Source: JAGMDK01 sp023128695 (GTDB lineage Bacteria > Planctomycetota > Phycisphaerae > UBA1845 > Fen-1342). From it: a stretch of 6,252 nucleotides of DNA. The position numbers and the translations under genes were made by a program. Location of the stretch: positions 1 to 6,252 of the forward strand of contig DAOVQG010000277.1 in NCBI GenBank assembly GCA_030628805.1, given 5' to 3'. Every line of letters starts with the position of its first letter. Positions within the stretch are counted from its first letter, which is position 1. This document shows, in pieces, positions 1-5,868 of the stretch. The notes under the pieces are model-generated. The model saw only the letters and a list, made by a program, of their open reading frames with translations, did no database searches and had not been told where the DNA came from.

Positions 1-145
1 CCGGCTGGAAGCCGGTGCCACACGGAATCACCGGCTGGAAGCCGGTGCCACACGGAAAAAGTAGCGGCCGGGCCCCGTACCGGCCGAATCACCGGCTGGA
101 AGCCGGTGCCACACGGAATCACCGGCTGGAAGCCGGTGCTACATA
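1..145 (+). repeat. Class A palindromic repeat array, four copies
   Basis: Four near-identical units start at 1, 31, 92 and 122. The unit is 30 bp where complete: CCGGCTGGAAGCCGGTGCCA followed by CACGGAATCA. Each unit from the second on holds a perfect 7-bp stem, ACCGGCT / AGCCGGT, around a GGA loop. Copies 1 and 2 are directly adjacent, as are copies 3 and 4. A different palindrome (class B) sits between copies 2 and 3. Copy 4 ends in GGTGCTACAT instead of GGTGCCACAC, so on the minus strand it starts with TGTAGC, like the other repeat classes here. The array ends about 60 bp before the first gene. Its function is unknown; it resembles REP-type intergenic palindromes. Confidence 0.93.
61..88 (+). 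repeat. Class B palindromic repeat, copy 1
   Basis: The element opens with GTAGCGGCCGGGC and closes with ACCGGCCGAA. The arms CGGCCGG and CCGGCCG form a stem around a loop of about 8 nt. It lies inside the class A array in the spacer between A copies 2 and 3, with the AATCA spacer preserved on its right and AAAA on its left. An exact inverted 28-bp copy lies in the second gene at 2365-2392. The placement looks like one repeat type inserted into another. Confidence 0.9.
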
Positions 146-193
146 GATGGTAGTGGAGTGGTCAAACGCGGGAATTGTTGGGCGTAGGGTCCC

Positions 194-198
194 GGAGA
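194..198 (+). promoter_or_regulatory. Ribosome binding site for the first DUF3857 gene
   Basis: GGAGA lies 7 nt before the ATG at 206 and supports that start. In the rest of 146-205, between the repeat array and the gene, I see no convincing -35/-10 pair. Confidence 0.7.
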
Positions 199-205
199 AC
201 CGAAC

Positions 206-2230
206 ATGCTAACTTGCCGGACTGTAACGTGTTTCCTTGCGGTGCTTTTGGTGATAGGGGCCGAACCGCCTCCCGCGGCGGCCGACGACGACATCCAAGC
301 CCGAATCGCGGCGGCGGGGGGTGTTGACGATTACGACGCCGACGCGGTCGTGGTCGTCGATTGGAAGGATGTGCTGGTGCGGCCGAACGGCATCGGCACC
401 GCGCGGGAGCACAAGGTCACCAAGGTTCTGCGAGACGGAGCGATCCGCCGCCTAGCCGCCCAGACTTTCCCCTTCGATCCGAATACCAACCGGCTCGAAC
501 TGGTTGCCATCCGCGTTTACCGCGCCGACGGCAAGGTGGAGGAAGTCCCGGTCGATACGAAAGTGCAGCAGCCGCAGACTTCCTCGGGCATGTACTGGGG
601 CGGGCAACAGTACGTCGTCTCGCTGCCGCGGCTGGCGGTGGACGACGCGGTCGAGACCATCACCGAGCTGACCGGCTTCAACGTGGCCTATCTGGCGGAC
701 GGCGGCGGCGGGTCGTCGGGGACGCCGGCCGAGGTCAACGCCCATGGTGACGTGCTGCAACCGCCCGTCCCCGGCCACTGGCACGATGAGGCGCATTTCT
801 GGACGACGGGCTATCCGATCATCGAGAAACGCTACAGCGTCCGCGTCCCCAAGGACAAGCCGCTGCAATACGAGGTCTACAGCGGCGAGCTCCGCACGAC
901 GGTGACGTTCGACGAGACGCACATCACGTACTCGTTCGAGAAAAAAGACGTCACGCCGCTCAAGAGCGAGCCGTACATGGAGCCGTGGCCGAACGTCGGT
1001 ACGAAATTGCTGCTGGCGACGCTGCCGACCTGGGAGGACAAGGCCCGCTGGCTGTGCGAGGTGAGCGAGCCGCAGTTCGAGGCCGACGACGCGATCCGCG
1101 CGAAGGTGGCCGAGATCATCGCCGGCCTGAAAACGGACGAAGAGAAATATACCGCCCTCAACCACTGGGTCGCGGAGAACGTCCGCTGGGTCGGCACCAG
1201 CCGCGGCATGAGCGAGGGCTACACCACCCACGACATCAAGGAAACCTTCCGCGACCGGGCCGGCGTGTGCAAGGACAAGGCCGGCATGTTGGTCGGGATG
1301 CTGCGCGTCGCCGGATACGATTCCTACCTCGTGATGACCATGGCCCGCCAGCGGGTGGACCCGATCCCGGCGGATCAGTTCAACCACGCGGTCACGTGCA
1401 TCCGCTGGCCGGACGGCTCGCTCAAGCTGCTCGATCCGACCTGGATGGTCAACAGCCGCGATAACTGGTCGACGCTCGAACCGTTGCAGCACGTGGTCTA
1501 CGGCATCCCAGAGGGCAAGGAACTCTCGCAGTCGCCCTACTTCACGCCCGAAGAGTGCCAGGCGAGCTGGCAGGCGGAAACCGTGATCGACGGCAATAAC
1601 GGCTTGAGTGGCAAGGTGGAATTCACCGCGAATGGCACGCCCGAGGGTCGCTTGCGCCGCACGCTGGCCGGCTTCCATCCCGATGAGCGCGGCGAGTATT
1701 TCGATAGGACCTTCCAGCGGCTGAGCCCGAACGCCAAGCCGACCAGCGTCAGCCTGCTGGACCCGGCTGATTATTCCGCCCCGCTATGGATCAAATGTGA
1801 TTTCAAGGCCGACAACTACGCGCTGGGCAACCACGACGTGCGTTACCTGAAGTTGCCGTTGCTCCAGACAGTGTTCGGCGATCGGACGATGTACGACCTG
1901 TTCTGGAATATCTCCGCCGAGGAGCGGGACTACGGCATCAAGCTACTGGCGACGCGGCGGACTTTGTTCGAGGAGACGATCACGCTGCCGGCCGGCTGGG
2001 AAGCGGTGGATCTGCCTGAAGCGGTGGACATCGACGGCCCGTCGGCGGGCCTGCATTTCGAGATTCAAACCCAGCCGGGGCTGATTCAGTACACCTGTGA
2101 CCTACGCATCAAGAGCTGGATCATTCCGCCGGACGGATATGCGAATTACAAGGAAGTCATGGATAAGTTCAAGGAACTGGCCGGTCACATGGTGGCCTGT
2201 GAGCTGGAGGGTGCTCGTGCACAACGCTAA
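206..2230 (+). CDS. Exported DUF3857 / transglutaminase-like protein, intact catalytic triad
   Basis: A 674-residue protein. Residues 1-26 are a signal peptide with hydrophobic core FLAVLLVIGA and likely cleavage after AAA at 24-26, so the protein should act outside the cytoplasm. Residues ~45-240 fit the beta-rich DUF3857 domain. Residues ~290-415 are a transglutaminase-like fold with all three expected catalytic residues: Cys355 in GVCKDKAG, His394 in FNHAV and Asp410 in LLDPTW. Residues ~520-665 resemble the DUF3858-type C-terminal beta domain. Family members are usually annotated only by domain. The papain-like triad could support cross-linking, amidase or peptidase chemistry, but the substrate cannot be inferred. 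There is a Gly/Ser-rich insert (GGGGSSG, about 166-172) late in the DUF3857 region. The gene overlaps the next gene, a divergent paralogue, by 14 bp, so joint expression is likely. The domain call is firm and the biochemical role is open. Confidence 0.93.
   Translation: MLTCRTVTCFLAVLLVIGAEPPPAAADDDIQARIAAAGGVDDYDADAVVVVDWKDVLVRPNGIGTAREHKVTKVLRDGAIRRLAAQTFPFDPNTNRLELVAIRVYRADGKVEEVPVDTKVQQPQTSSGMYWGGQQYVVSLPRLAVDDAVETITELTGFNVAYLADGGGGSSGTPAEVNAHGDVLQPPVPGHWHDEAHFWTTGYPIIEKRYSVRVPKDKPLQYEVYSGELRTTVTFDETHITYSFEKKDVTPLKSEPYMEPWPNVGTKLLLATLPTWEDKARWLCEVSEPQFEADDAIRAKVAEIIAGLKTDEEKYTALNHWVAENVRWVGTSRGMSEGYTTHDIKETFRDRAGVCKDKAGMLVGMLRVAGYDSYLVMTMARQRVDPIPADQFNHAVTCIRWPDGSLKLLDPTWMVNSRDNWSTLEPLQHVVYGIPEGKELSQSPYFTPEECQASWQAETVIDGNNGLSGKVEFTANGTPEGRLRRTLAGFHPDERGEYFDRTFQRLSPNAKPTSVSLLDPADYSAPLWIKCDFKADNYALGNHDVRYLKLPLLQTVFGDRTMYDLFWNISAEERDYGIKLLATRRTLFEETITLPAGWEAVDLPEAVDIDGPSAGLHFEIQTQPGLIQYTCDLRIKSWIIPPDGYANYKEVMDKFKELAGHMVACELEGARAQR
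2206..2210 (+). promoter_or_regulatory. Ribosome binding site deciding a GTG start
   Basis: GGAGG inside the 3' end of the first gene lies exactly 6 nt before the GTG at 2217. This selects 2217 over the earlier in-frame GTG at 2211, which touches the GGAGG, and over the GTG at 2097. It implies translational coupling across the overlap with the stop codon at 2228-2230. Confidence 0.65.
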
Positions 2231-4205
2231 ATCAAACCGGAACGACGTCCGGGACGGAGCCCGGACGCTACATCGCGGCACACGGCGACGGCATATCTTG
2301 CTGGTAGCAACGTTGCTCGCTTTGCCATGCATCACATGTTCTGATCAGGTACAGGCTCAATCCGTTCGGCCGGTACGGGGCCCGGCCGCTACAGCACCGC
2401 CGGACGCGGTGTTCGAGTTGTGGGAGCAGAGCTGGACGTTGAATGACGACAACTCGATCGTCTATCACAACAAGCAGCACCTTCGGCTGAACAGCGATCG
2501 GACATATCGTGAATTCGCCGATCCACGGATTACGGTCGACGTGGACAACCAGGAGCTCGAGGTGCTCATGGCCCGCACCAGGCTGCCGGACGGCAGCTAC
2601 GTCGACTTGCCCGACTATGCGCACGTGGTTATCTCGCCGGATGCGTCGGCGGGCTGGCCGGCGTATGCGAGCATTCGCCAGCACGTGTTTGTCATGAGCG
2701 GCATCGAGCCGGGGTGCGTGCTGGAACTGGAGTACAAGATCACCAGCAAATCCGGTGCGCGCTGGTACCTGGGCGCGGACGTGCGGCTGGATCAGCATTA
2801 CCCGGTTCGCGAGCATCAAATCCAGGTTCAAACGCCGGACAAAATCGCTGCTCAGGTCGTTTTTAGAGGTCTCTCGCGGCAGCAGATGGAGCGGGCCATC
2901 AAGGGCGCAGGTCATGGCGGAGCAAAGCTCAATGAACAGACCATCGCAACTACCGGGATGCGGGCCTGGATATTCAGCGACCTGCCCGACGTGCCCGACG
3001 ATCCCAATTCGCCCCCGTGGCGAGTCGCGTCTCCCCGCTTCGCATTCTGCGCGATGAAATCGACCGACGAGTGGGTCGAGATCCGGCTGCTTCAGATCAA
3101 CAAATCGGCGTGCGAGTTGGACTTGATTTCCAAGCTGACAAAGGAATGGACCCAGAACTGCACCGACCCGTCCGACAAGCTGCGCGCCCTCCAGGAGAAC
3201 CTGGCCGCCAGCTTCAATTTCGTCAACTTCCCCATCGAGTGGCGGACCGGCAAGATGCGTTCGGCGGCCCACGTCATCAAGGCCAACTACGGCCTGCCGG
3301 ACGAGGCCGCGGCGGTGTTCCTGTCGCTGGCCTTGACCGCGAACGTACATGCCTGGCCGGCGTTGCTGGTCGCGGATCACGTTTGGCTCGACGAGGCCCC
3401 GCAGGACAGCATGGTCGCGGCGTACCCGATCTTTATCGAAGGCCCCGACGGGCCGGAAATCTGGGATGCCCAGCACGGCCGGATCGTACGCGACAGTCAC
3501 TGGGCCGGTCATACGCTGATGTGGCTGACCAAGGAGGGGGTGCGGCGCTACCATTTGCCCGCCTGGACGGACGCCGACGAGAGCCGCTGCCGCGTGCAGG
3601 GCAAGGTGACGATTGATGAGGACGGGACCTACGCCGGCGAGCTCTCGCTGCGGACAACGGGGCTGTTCGTCTCGCCGGAGAAACTGCGGACCGGCGACGC
3701 GCAGAAAAGCCGTGTGAAGGCGTTGCTCAAGCGTGTGCTGCCGGACGTTGAGGTCGAGAATTATTCGGTCGAGGCATTGGGCGCGGGCGTTTTCGAGGTC
3801 GCCGCGCAGGTCAAGTCCTCGGCGGAATTGAAGAAATGGAACGGTAGTTATTGCCTGCAACTGGCTGAGGATGGCCCGTTCATGGCCGCTGTGCCGCTGC
3901 CGCTGCCGTACAGCACGCGGACGAATCCGGTGTGGCTGAGGGGAGCCTTCGACGAGCAGATCGAGCTCACCATCGAATGGCCGGAGGGTTGGACGGTGGA
4001 GGCCCAGCCGCACGAGGTGGCGTCTGCCGCCGGCGAGCGGGCTTCGATGAAACAGGAAGTCAAGTTCGGCGACAATAACTTGACAGTGACGCGTCATACG
4101 CGCGTGACGGAACGTCAATTGCTGGCAGAGGACTTTCTCACCCTGCGAGAGGCGCTCAACGAACTGCGGAGCGAGCACGCCCGGACGTTGCTCTTGAAGC
4201 CGTAA
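2217..4205 (+). CDS. Exported DUF3857-like protein with degenerate, inactive transglutaminase-like domain
   Basis: A 662-residue protein from GTG 2217. The n-region is long (about 26 residues, ending RRRH), followed by a hydrophobic core (ILLVATLLALPCITC) and a VQA cleavage site after residue 47. Residues ~65-255 match the DUF3857 pattern. Residues ~300-425 align with the transglutaminase core of the preceding protein, but the catalytic positions are gone: GLPDEAA replaces GVCKDKA (Pro361 for Cys), and AAYPIFIEGPDG replaces NHAVTCIRWPDG (Ala402 for His). Asp417 is kept. The C-terminal ~450-655 resembles the DUF3858-type region of the first protein, ending in a helical segment. It is probably an old tandem duplicate turned non-enzymatic partner, scaffold or binding protein. 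Two palindromic repeats lie in its coding sequence, one on each side of the signal peptide core. No in-frame ATG exists near the start. Downstream TTG codons at 2298 and 2313 would drop the basic n-region, so I prefer GTG 2217. Confidence 0.87.
   Translation: MHNAKSNRNDVRDGARTLHRGTRRRHILLVATLLALPCITCSDQVQAQSVRPVRGPAATAPPDAVFELWEQSWTLNDDNSIVYHNKQHLRLNSDRTYREFADPRITVDVDNQELEVLMARTRLPDGSYVDLPDYAHVVISPDASAGWPAYASIRQHVFVMSGIEPGCVLELEYKITSKSGARWYLGADVRLDQHYPVREHQIQVQTPDKIAAQVVFRGLSRQQMERAIKGAGHGGAKLNEQTIATTGMRAWIFSDLPDVPDDPNSPPWRVASPRFAFCAMKSTDEWVEIRLLQINKSACELDLISKLTKEWTQNCTDPSDKLRALQENLAASFNFVNFPIEWRTGKMRSAAHVIKANYGLPDEAAAVFLSLALTANVHAWPALLVADHVWLDEAPQDSMVAAYPIFIEGPDGPEIWDAQHGRIVRDSHWAGHTLMWLTKEGVRRYHLPAWTDADESRCRVQGKVTIDEDGTYAGELSLRTTGLFVSPEKLRTGDAQKSRVKALLKRVLPDVEVENYSVEALGAGVFEVAAQVKSSAELKKWNGSYCLQLAEDGPFMAAVPLPLPYSTRTNPVWLRGAFDEQIELTIEWPEGWTVEAQPHEVASAAGERASMKQEVKFGDNNLTVTRHTRVTERQLLAEDFLTLREALNELRSEHARTLLLKP
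2243..2272 (-). repeat. Class C palindromic repeat, copy inside the second gene
   Basis: This 30-bp stretch is the exact reverse complement of 4225-4254. It contains a 7-bp perfect stem (GTCCGGG / CCCGGAC on the repeat's own strand) with a 6-nt loop. If translation begins at 2217, it encodes part of the unusually long n-region (RNDVRDGARTLH) before the signal peptide core. If the true start is a downstream TTG, it would instead be intergenic. Confidence 0.92.
2365..2392 (-). repeat. Class B palindromic repeat, copy inside the second gene
   Basis: Exact reverse complement of 61-88 over 28 bp. It lies in frame within the second DUF3857-like gene, just after the predicted signal peptide cleavage site, and encodes roughly SVRPVRGPAAT. 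That is a low-constraint linker before the folded domain, a position likely to tolerate an insertion. Confidence 0.92.
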
Positions 4206-4224
4206 TTTCGTGTTGCACCAATTC

Positions 4225-4254
4225 TGTAGCGTCCGGGCTCCGTCCCGGACGTCG
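4225..4254 (+). repeat. Class C palindromic repeat, possible terminator hairpin
   Basis: TGTAGC followed by the stem GTCCGGG, loop CTCCGT and stem CCCGGAC, with an outer C-G pair. It begins 20 nt after the stop codon of the second gene, so it could act as a transcript end or 3' stabiliser. No T-run follows, so an intrinsic terminator call would be weak. It is identical over 30 bp to the inverted copy at 2243-2272. Confidence 0.88.
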
Positions 4255-4266
4255 CCGCGGCTCGGC

Positions 4267-4311
4267 GGGAGAGCGAGGCTCGGGAGGGCGAGGCTCGGGA
4301 GGGCGAGGCTC
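4267..4311 (+). repeat. 15-bp tandem repeat, three units
   Basis: Three head-to-tail units of GGGAGGGCGAGGCTC occur at 4267, 4282 and 4297. The first unit has one change (GGGAGAGCGAGGCTC). The unit is the left part of the class D repeat, and a further copy starts at 4341. This looks like local slippage expansion of one end of a class D element. Confidence 0.9.
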
Positions 4312-4431
4312 CTGCCGAGCCGGGGGCGCCGCGGCTCAATGGGAGGGCGAGGCTCCCGCCGAGCCGTAGCGGCGGCTCAGCAGGAGCTTCGCCCTCCCAC
4401 GACCGCGGCTCAGCGGGAGCTTCGCCCTCCC
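4297..4431. repeat. Class D inverted repeat cluster between convergent genes
   Basis: Four 25-bp copies of GGGAGGGCGA(G/A)GCTCC(C/T)GC(C/T)GAGCC. Two are on the plus strand (4297-4321, 4341-4365) and two on the minus strand (4374-4398, 4407-4431). Plus copies have an internal GGCTC / GAGCC stem. The cluster fills the gap between the stop codons of the second DUF3857-like gene and the EamA gene and ends 2 nt from the latter's stop. I see no gene in 4206-4433; its open frames are made of these repeats. Confidence 0.9.
4341..4398. terminator. Candidate bidirectional terminator hairpin
   Basis: The two inner class D copies face each other and form a 26-bp stem with three non-Watson-Crick positions and a 6-nt loop (4367-4372, TAGCGG). 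It lies between two convergent genes, so it would be transcribed from either side and could stop both transcripts. There is no U-tract on either strand, so this is inference from position and structure only. Confidence 0.4.
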
Positions 4432-4433
4432 TT

Positions 4434-5402
4434 TCATGGCGCTCCCAATAGCAGGAACACCCTGTCGCCCAGCGTCACAATCACCACGCCGATCAGCGCC
4501 AGCACGAGCGCGGCGACTTTCCGCGCACCGAAATGCTCCTTGAGGATCAGGGCGGCGAAAACACAGCCGAAGATGACCGAGGTCTGGTTCAGCACGCCGG
4601 CGATGGAGGCATAGGTGTACTTGAAGCCGGCGACCCAGAAGATCATGCAGATATAGGTGCCCAGGATGGAGGCCGGCAGAGCGATTCTCCAGATGTCCGA
4701 GGGCCGGAAGATGGTCCAGTGGGCTTTCCATTTGCGGCCGAGCAGGGCGAACAGCCCGAGGAAGATCACGCCGGCCGCCACCCGCAGGGCGGTGGCCCAG
4801 ATGAGCGGCGAACCCTCCAGGATCGGCTTGGTAATCACGATGCCGAACGCCATCAAGGCGACGGCCAACATCGCCAACAGCATGCCGAGGATGATTTGCC
4901 CCCGCGTGCGGCTGGCGGGAAGCCGGTGCCGCGAGGCGATGAGCACGCCGACCACGATCAGCCCGGCCCCCCCGTAATGCACGAGGGCGAGTTGCTCCCG
5001 GAGCAGAATCCAGGAGAAGAGGATTACGAACGGGCTGTACACGCAGTCCACGATCGAGATCAGCCCGACGCCGATCAGGTTCAAGGCGTGGAAGAAGATG
5101 GTATCCGCCAGCGCTAGGCCGATGACCCCGCTGAGCAGGAGCAGGCAGACATCGCCGAGGCAATACTGTCGCAGCATGTTCAGGCCGTTCTGCTCCCAGA
5201 CGATCAGCACGACAAGCGTGACGATGAGCAGCACCAGCCCGACGGCGTTTTTGTACAGGTTCAGCGCGACGGGGGCGACGCGCTCGCCGGCCAGCTTGAA
5301 CAGCACCAGAGCAAAGCCCCACAGCAGCGCGGTCAGCAGAGCATAGGTTTGCCCCAGGGCGTGGTGCTGGTTTGTTACTGCGGCAGCCGCCTCGGCAATC
5401 AT
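4434..5402 (-). CDS. EamA-family (drug/metabolite transporter superfamily) permease
   Basis: A 322-residue membrane protein with about ten hydrophobic segments at residues ~20-38, 46-69, 83-104, 106-122, 124-157 (two, with the LLREQL loop between), 168-190, 200-222, 237-258 and 264-311 (two). This is the usual duplicated EamA layout of 5+5 helices and the usual family length. Family signatures include the LLWGFALVLFKLAGE start of helix 1, the first-half motif SPFVILFSWILLREQL and the second-half motif LNQTSVIFGCVFAALILKEHFGARK. Members are inner-membrane exporters or importers of small metabolites, but this sequence does not identify the substrate. I chose ATG 5402 because the frame extends upstream only through GC-rich sequence unlike a transporter and into the neighbouring gene. 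No Shine-Dalgarno precedes it, and a -10-like box 6 nt upstream suggests a leaderless message. A repeat-like sequence lies in the loop between helices 5 and 6. Confidence 0.92.
   Translation of the reverse strand: MIAEAAAAVTNQHHALGQTYALLTALLWGFALVLFKLAGERVAPVALNLYKNAVGLVLLIVTLVVLIVWEQNGLNMLRQYCLGDVCLLLLSGVIGLALADTIFFHALNLIGVGLISIVDCVYSPFVILFSWILLREQLALVHYGGAGLIVVGVLIASRHRLPASRTRGQIILGMLLAMLAVALMAFGIVITKPILEGSPLIWATALRVAAGVIFLGLFALLGRKWKAHWTIFRPSDIWRIALPASILGTYICMIFWVAGFKYTYASIAGVLNQTSVIFGCVFAALILKEHFGARKVAALVLALIGVVIVTLGDRVFLLLGAP
4909..4930 (+). repeat. Degenerate class A-like repeat inside the EamA gene
   Basis: CGGCTGG, then CGG, then GAAGCCGGTGCC matches the class A core (CGGCTGGAAGCCGGTGCC) except for a 3-nt insertion. 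It encodes residues ~158-165 (SRHRLPAS) in the loop joining the two EamA halves. It may be a decayed in-frame insertion or a chance match in GC-rich sequence. Confidence 0.45.
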
Positions 5403-5408
5403 GCGGGG

Positions 5409-5436
5409 ATCATACTCATAAGCGGCGGGAGTACAA
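5409..5436 (-). promoter_or_regulatory. Candidate promoter of the EamA gene, leaderless
   Basis: On the minus strand, TTGTAC (5436-5431), a 16-nt spacer and TATGAT (5414-5409) resemble a sigma-70-type promoter. The -35 is weak (3/6) and the -10 is good (5/6). The -10 ends 6 nt before the ATG, so transcription would begin at or near the start codon, which fits the missing ribosome site. Confidence 0.35.
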
Positions 5437-5445
5437 ACCGAGCAA

Positions 5446-5470
5446 TGGGCCGGCGCCGCCCGGCCGTTAC
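5446..5470 (-). repeat. Degenerate class B-like palindrome between the zinc-ribbon and EamA genes
   Basis: On the minus strand it reads GTAACGGCCGGGC, then a short loop, then CCGGCC, matching class B at the lead and both arms but with a changed, shorter loop. The core 5448-5465 is a perfect 6-bp hairpin (GGCCGG / CCGGCC, 6-nt loop). It begins 43 nt after the zinc-ribbon stop codon and could reduce read-through into the permease gene. There is no T-run after it. Confidence 0.6.
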
Positions 5471-5512
5471 AATCTGTGAGCGGTGCCGACTCTTGCGGCG
5501 GACTGCCGGGCC

Positions 5513-5839
5513 CTACTGATCCCGTGCCGCGCGTTGTTTGGCCTGGTAACAGTCGCGGCAATAGACCGGGCGATCTTCGGCTGGTTTGAAGGGCACGGTT
5601 GTTTGGGCCCCGCATTCAGCGCAGGTCACCTCGTACGATTCGCGCGGCGGCCGGTCCCGCCCGCGGCGTTGGGTACCGCGGCGGTCACCGGATTGAGCTT
5701 TGCGTTTTTCGCGGCATTCTCGGCAACGCTTGGGCTCGTGCGTGAAACCACGCTCCGCGTAACGCTGTTGGTCATCGGCCGAGTGAACGAACTCCTGGCC
5801 GCAGTCGCAGCATTCGATCGTTTTGTCCTCAAGTTCCAT
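5513..5839 (-). CDS. Small protein with two zinc ribbons (zf-trcl-like)
   Basis: A 108-residue cytoplasmic protein with no signal peptide or membrane segment. The first half fits the probable zinc-ribbon family known as zf-trcl. Cys10-x2-Cys13 (CCDCGQEF) and Cys39-x2-Cys42 (RCRECREKRK) flank a conserved-looking DDQQRYAERGF segment. A basic linker (~residues 45-66, rich in Arg) leads to a second ribbon, Cys73-x2-Cys76 and Cys94-x2-Cys97, of the CxxC...CxxC type. All eight zinc ligands are present. Such proteins are thought to bind nucleic acid or other proteins, but no function is established and I infer none. ATG 5839 is chosen because GGAG lies 8 nt upstream and the family pattern begins at once; the frame could extend to TTG 5920 with an unrelated-looking 27-residue leader. 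It is followed by the permease gene on the same strand after 110 bp. Confidence 0.88.
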   Translation of the reverse strand: MELEDKTIECCDCGQEFVHSADDQQRYAERGFTHEPKRCRECREKRKAQSGDRRGTQRRGRDRPPRESYEVTCAECGAQTTVPFKPAEDRPVYCRDCYQAKQRAARDQ

Positions 5840-5847
5840 GGGAGGAG

Positions 5848-5851
5848 CTCC
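5848..5851 (-). promoter_or_regulatory. Ribosome binding site of the zinc-ribbon gene
   Basis: GGAG on the minus strand lies 8 nt before ATG 5839. The alternative upstream ATG at 5914 has GGAG touching the codon with no spacing, which argues against that longer start. Confidence 0.5.
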
Positions 5852-5868
5852 ATTTGAAGTATCGGTAC

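Noticed and set aside
1..145. Repeat array as a CRISPR locus
   Set aside because: The units are directly adjacent with no unique spacers of regular length, the repeat is a short palindrome, and no cas gene is present.
452..1678. Long minus-strand open frame (408 codons) opposite the first DUF3857 gene
   Set aside because: It is rich in Arg, His, Asp and Val in the monotonous way of antisense shadows of GC-rich genes, and it has no recognisable domain.
2097..2216. Extended start (GTG 2097) for the second DUF3857-like gene
   Set aside because: It would overlap the upstream gene by 134 bp, add a non-signal leader before the signal peptide, and lacks the well-placed GGAGG that GTG 2217 has.
2279..2300. 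TRRRH before the signal core as a Tat twin-arginine motif
   Set aside because: Only the Arg pair and preceding Thr fit. The Phe-Leu-Lys part of the consensus is missing, so an ordinary Sec signal with an extended n-region is simpler.
2268..4178. Very long minus-strand open frame (636 codons) opposite the second DUF3857-like gene
   Set aside because: Its length is explained by the high GC of the true gene's third codon positions. The plus strand has a signal peptide and family-like domains, while the minus product has neither.
4336..5322. Second minus-strand frame over the EamA gene
   Set aside because: It is an Arg/Ala-rich shadow; the other frame gives a clean ten-helix transporter.
5483..5857. 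Plus-strand frame over the zinc-ribbon gene, partly hydrophobic
   Set aside because: It is antisense to a protein with eight ordered zinc ligands, a ribosome site and a promoter, and it has no start signals of its own.
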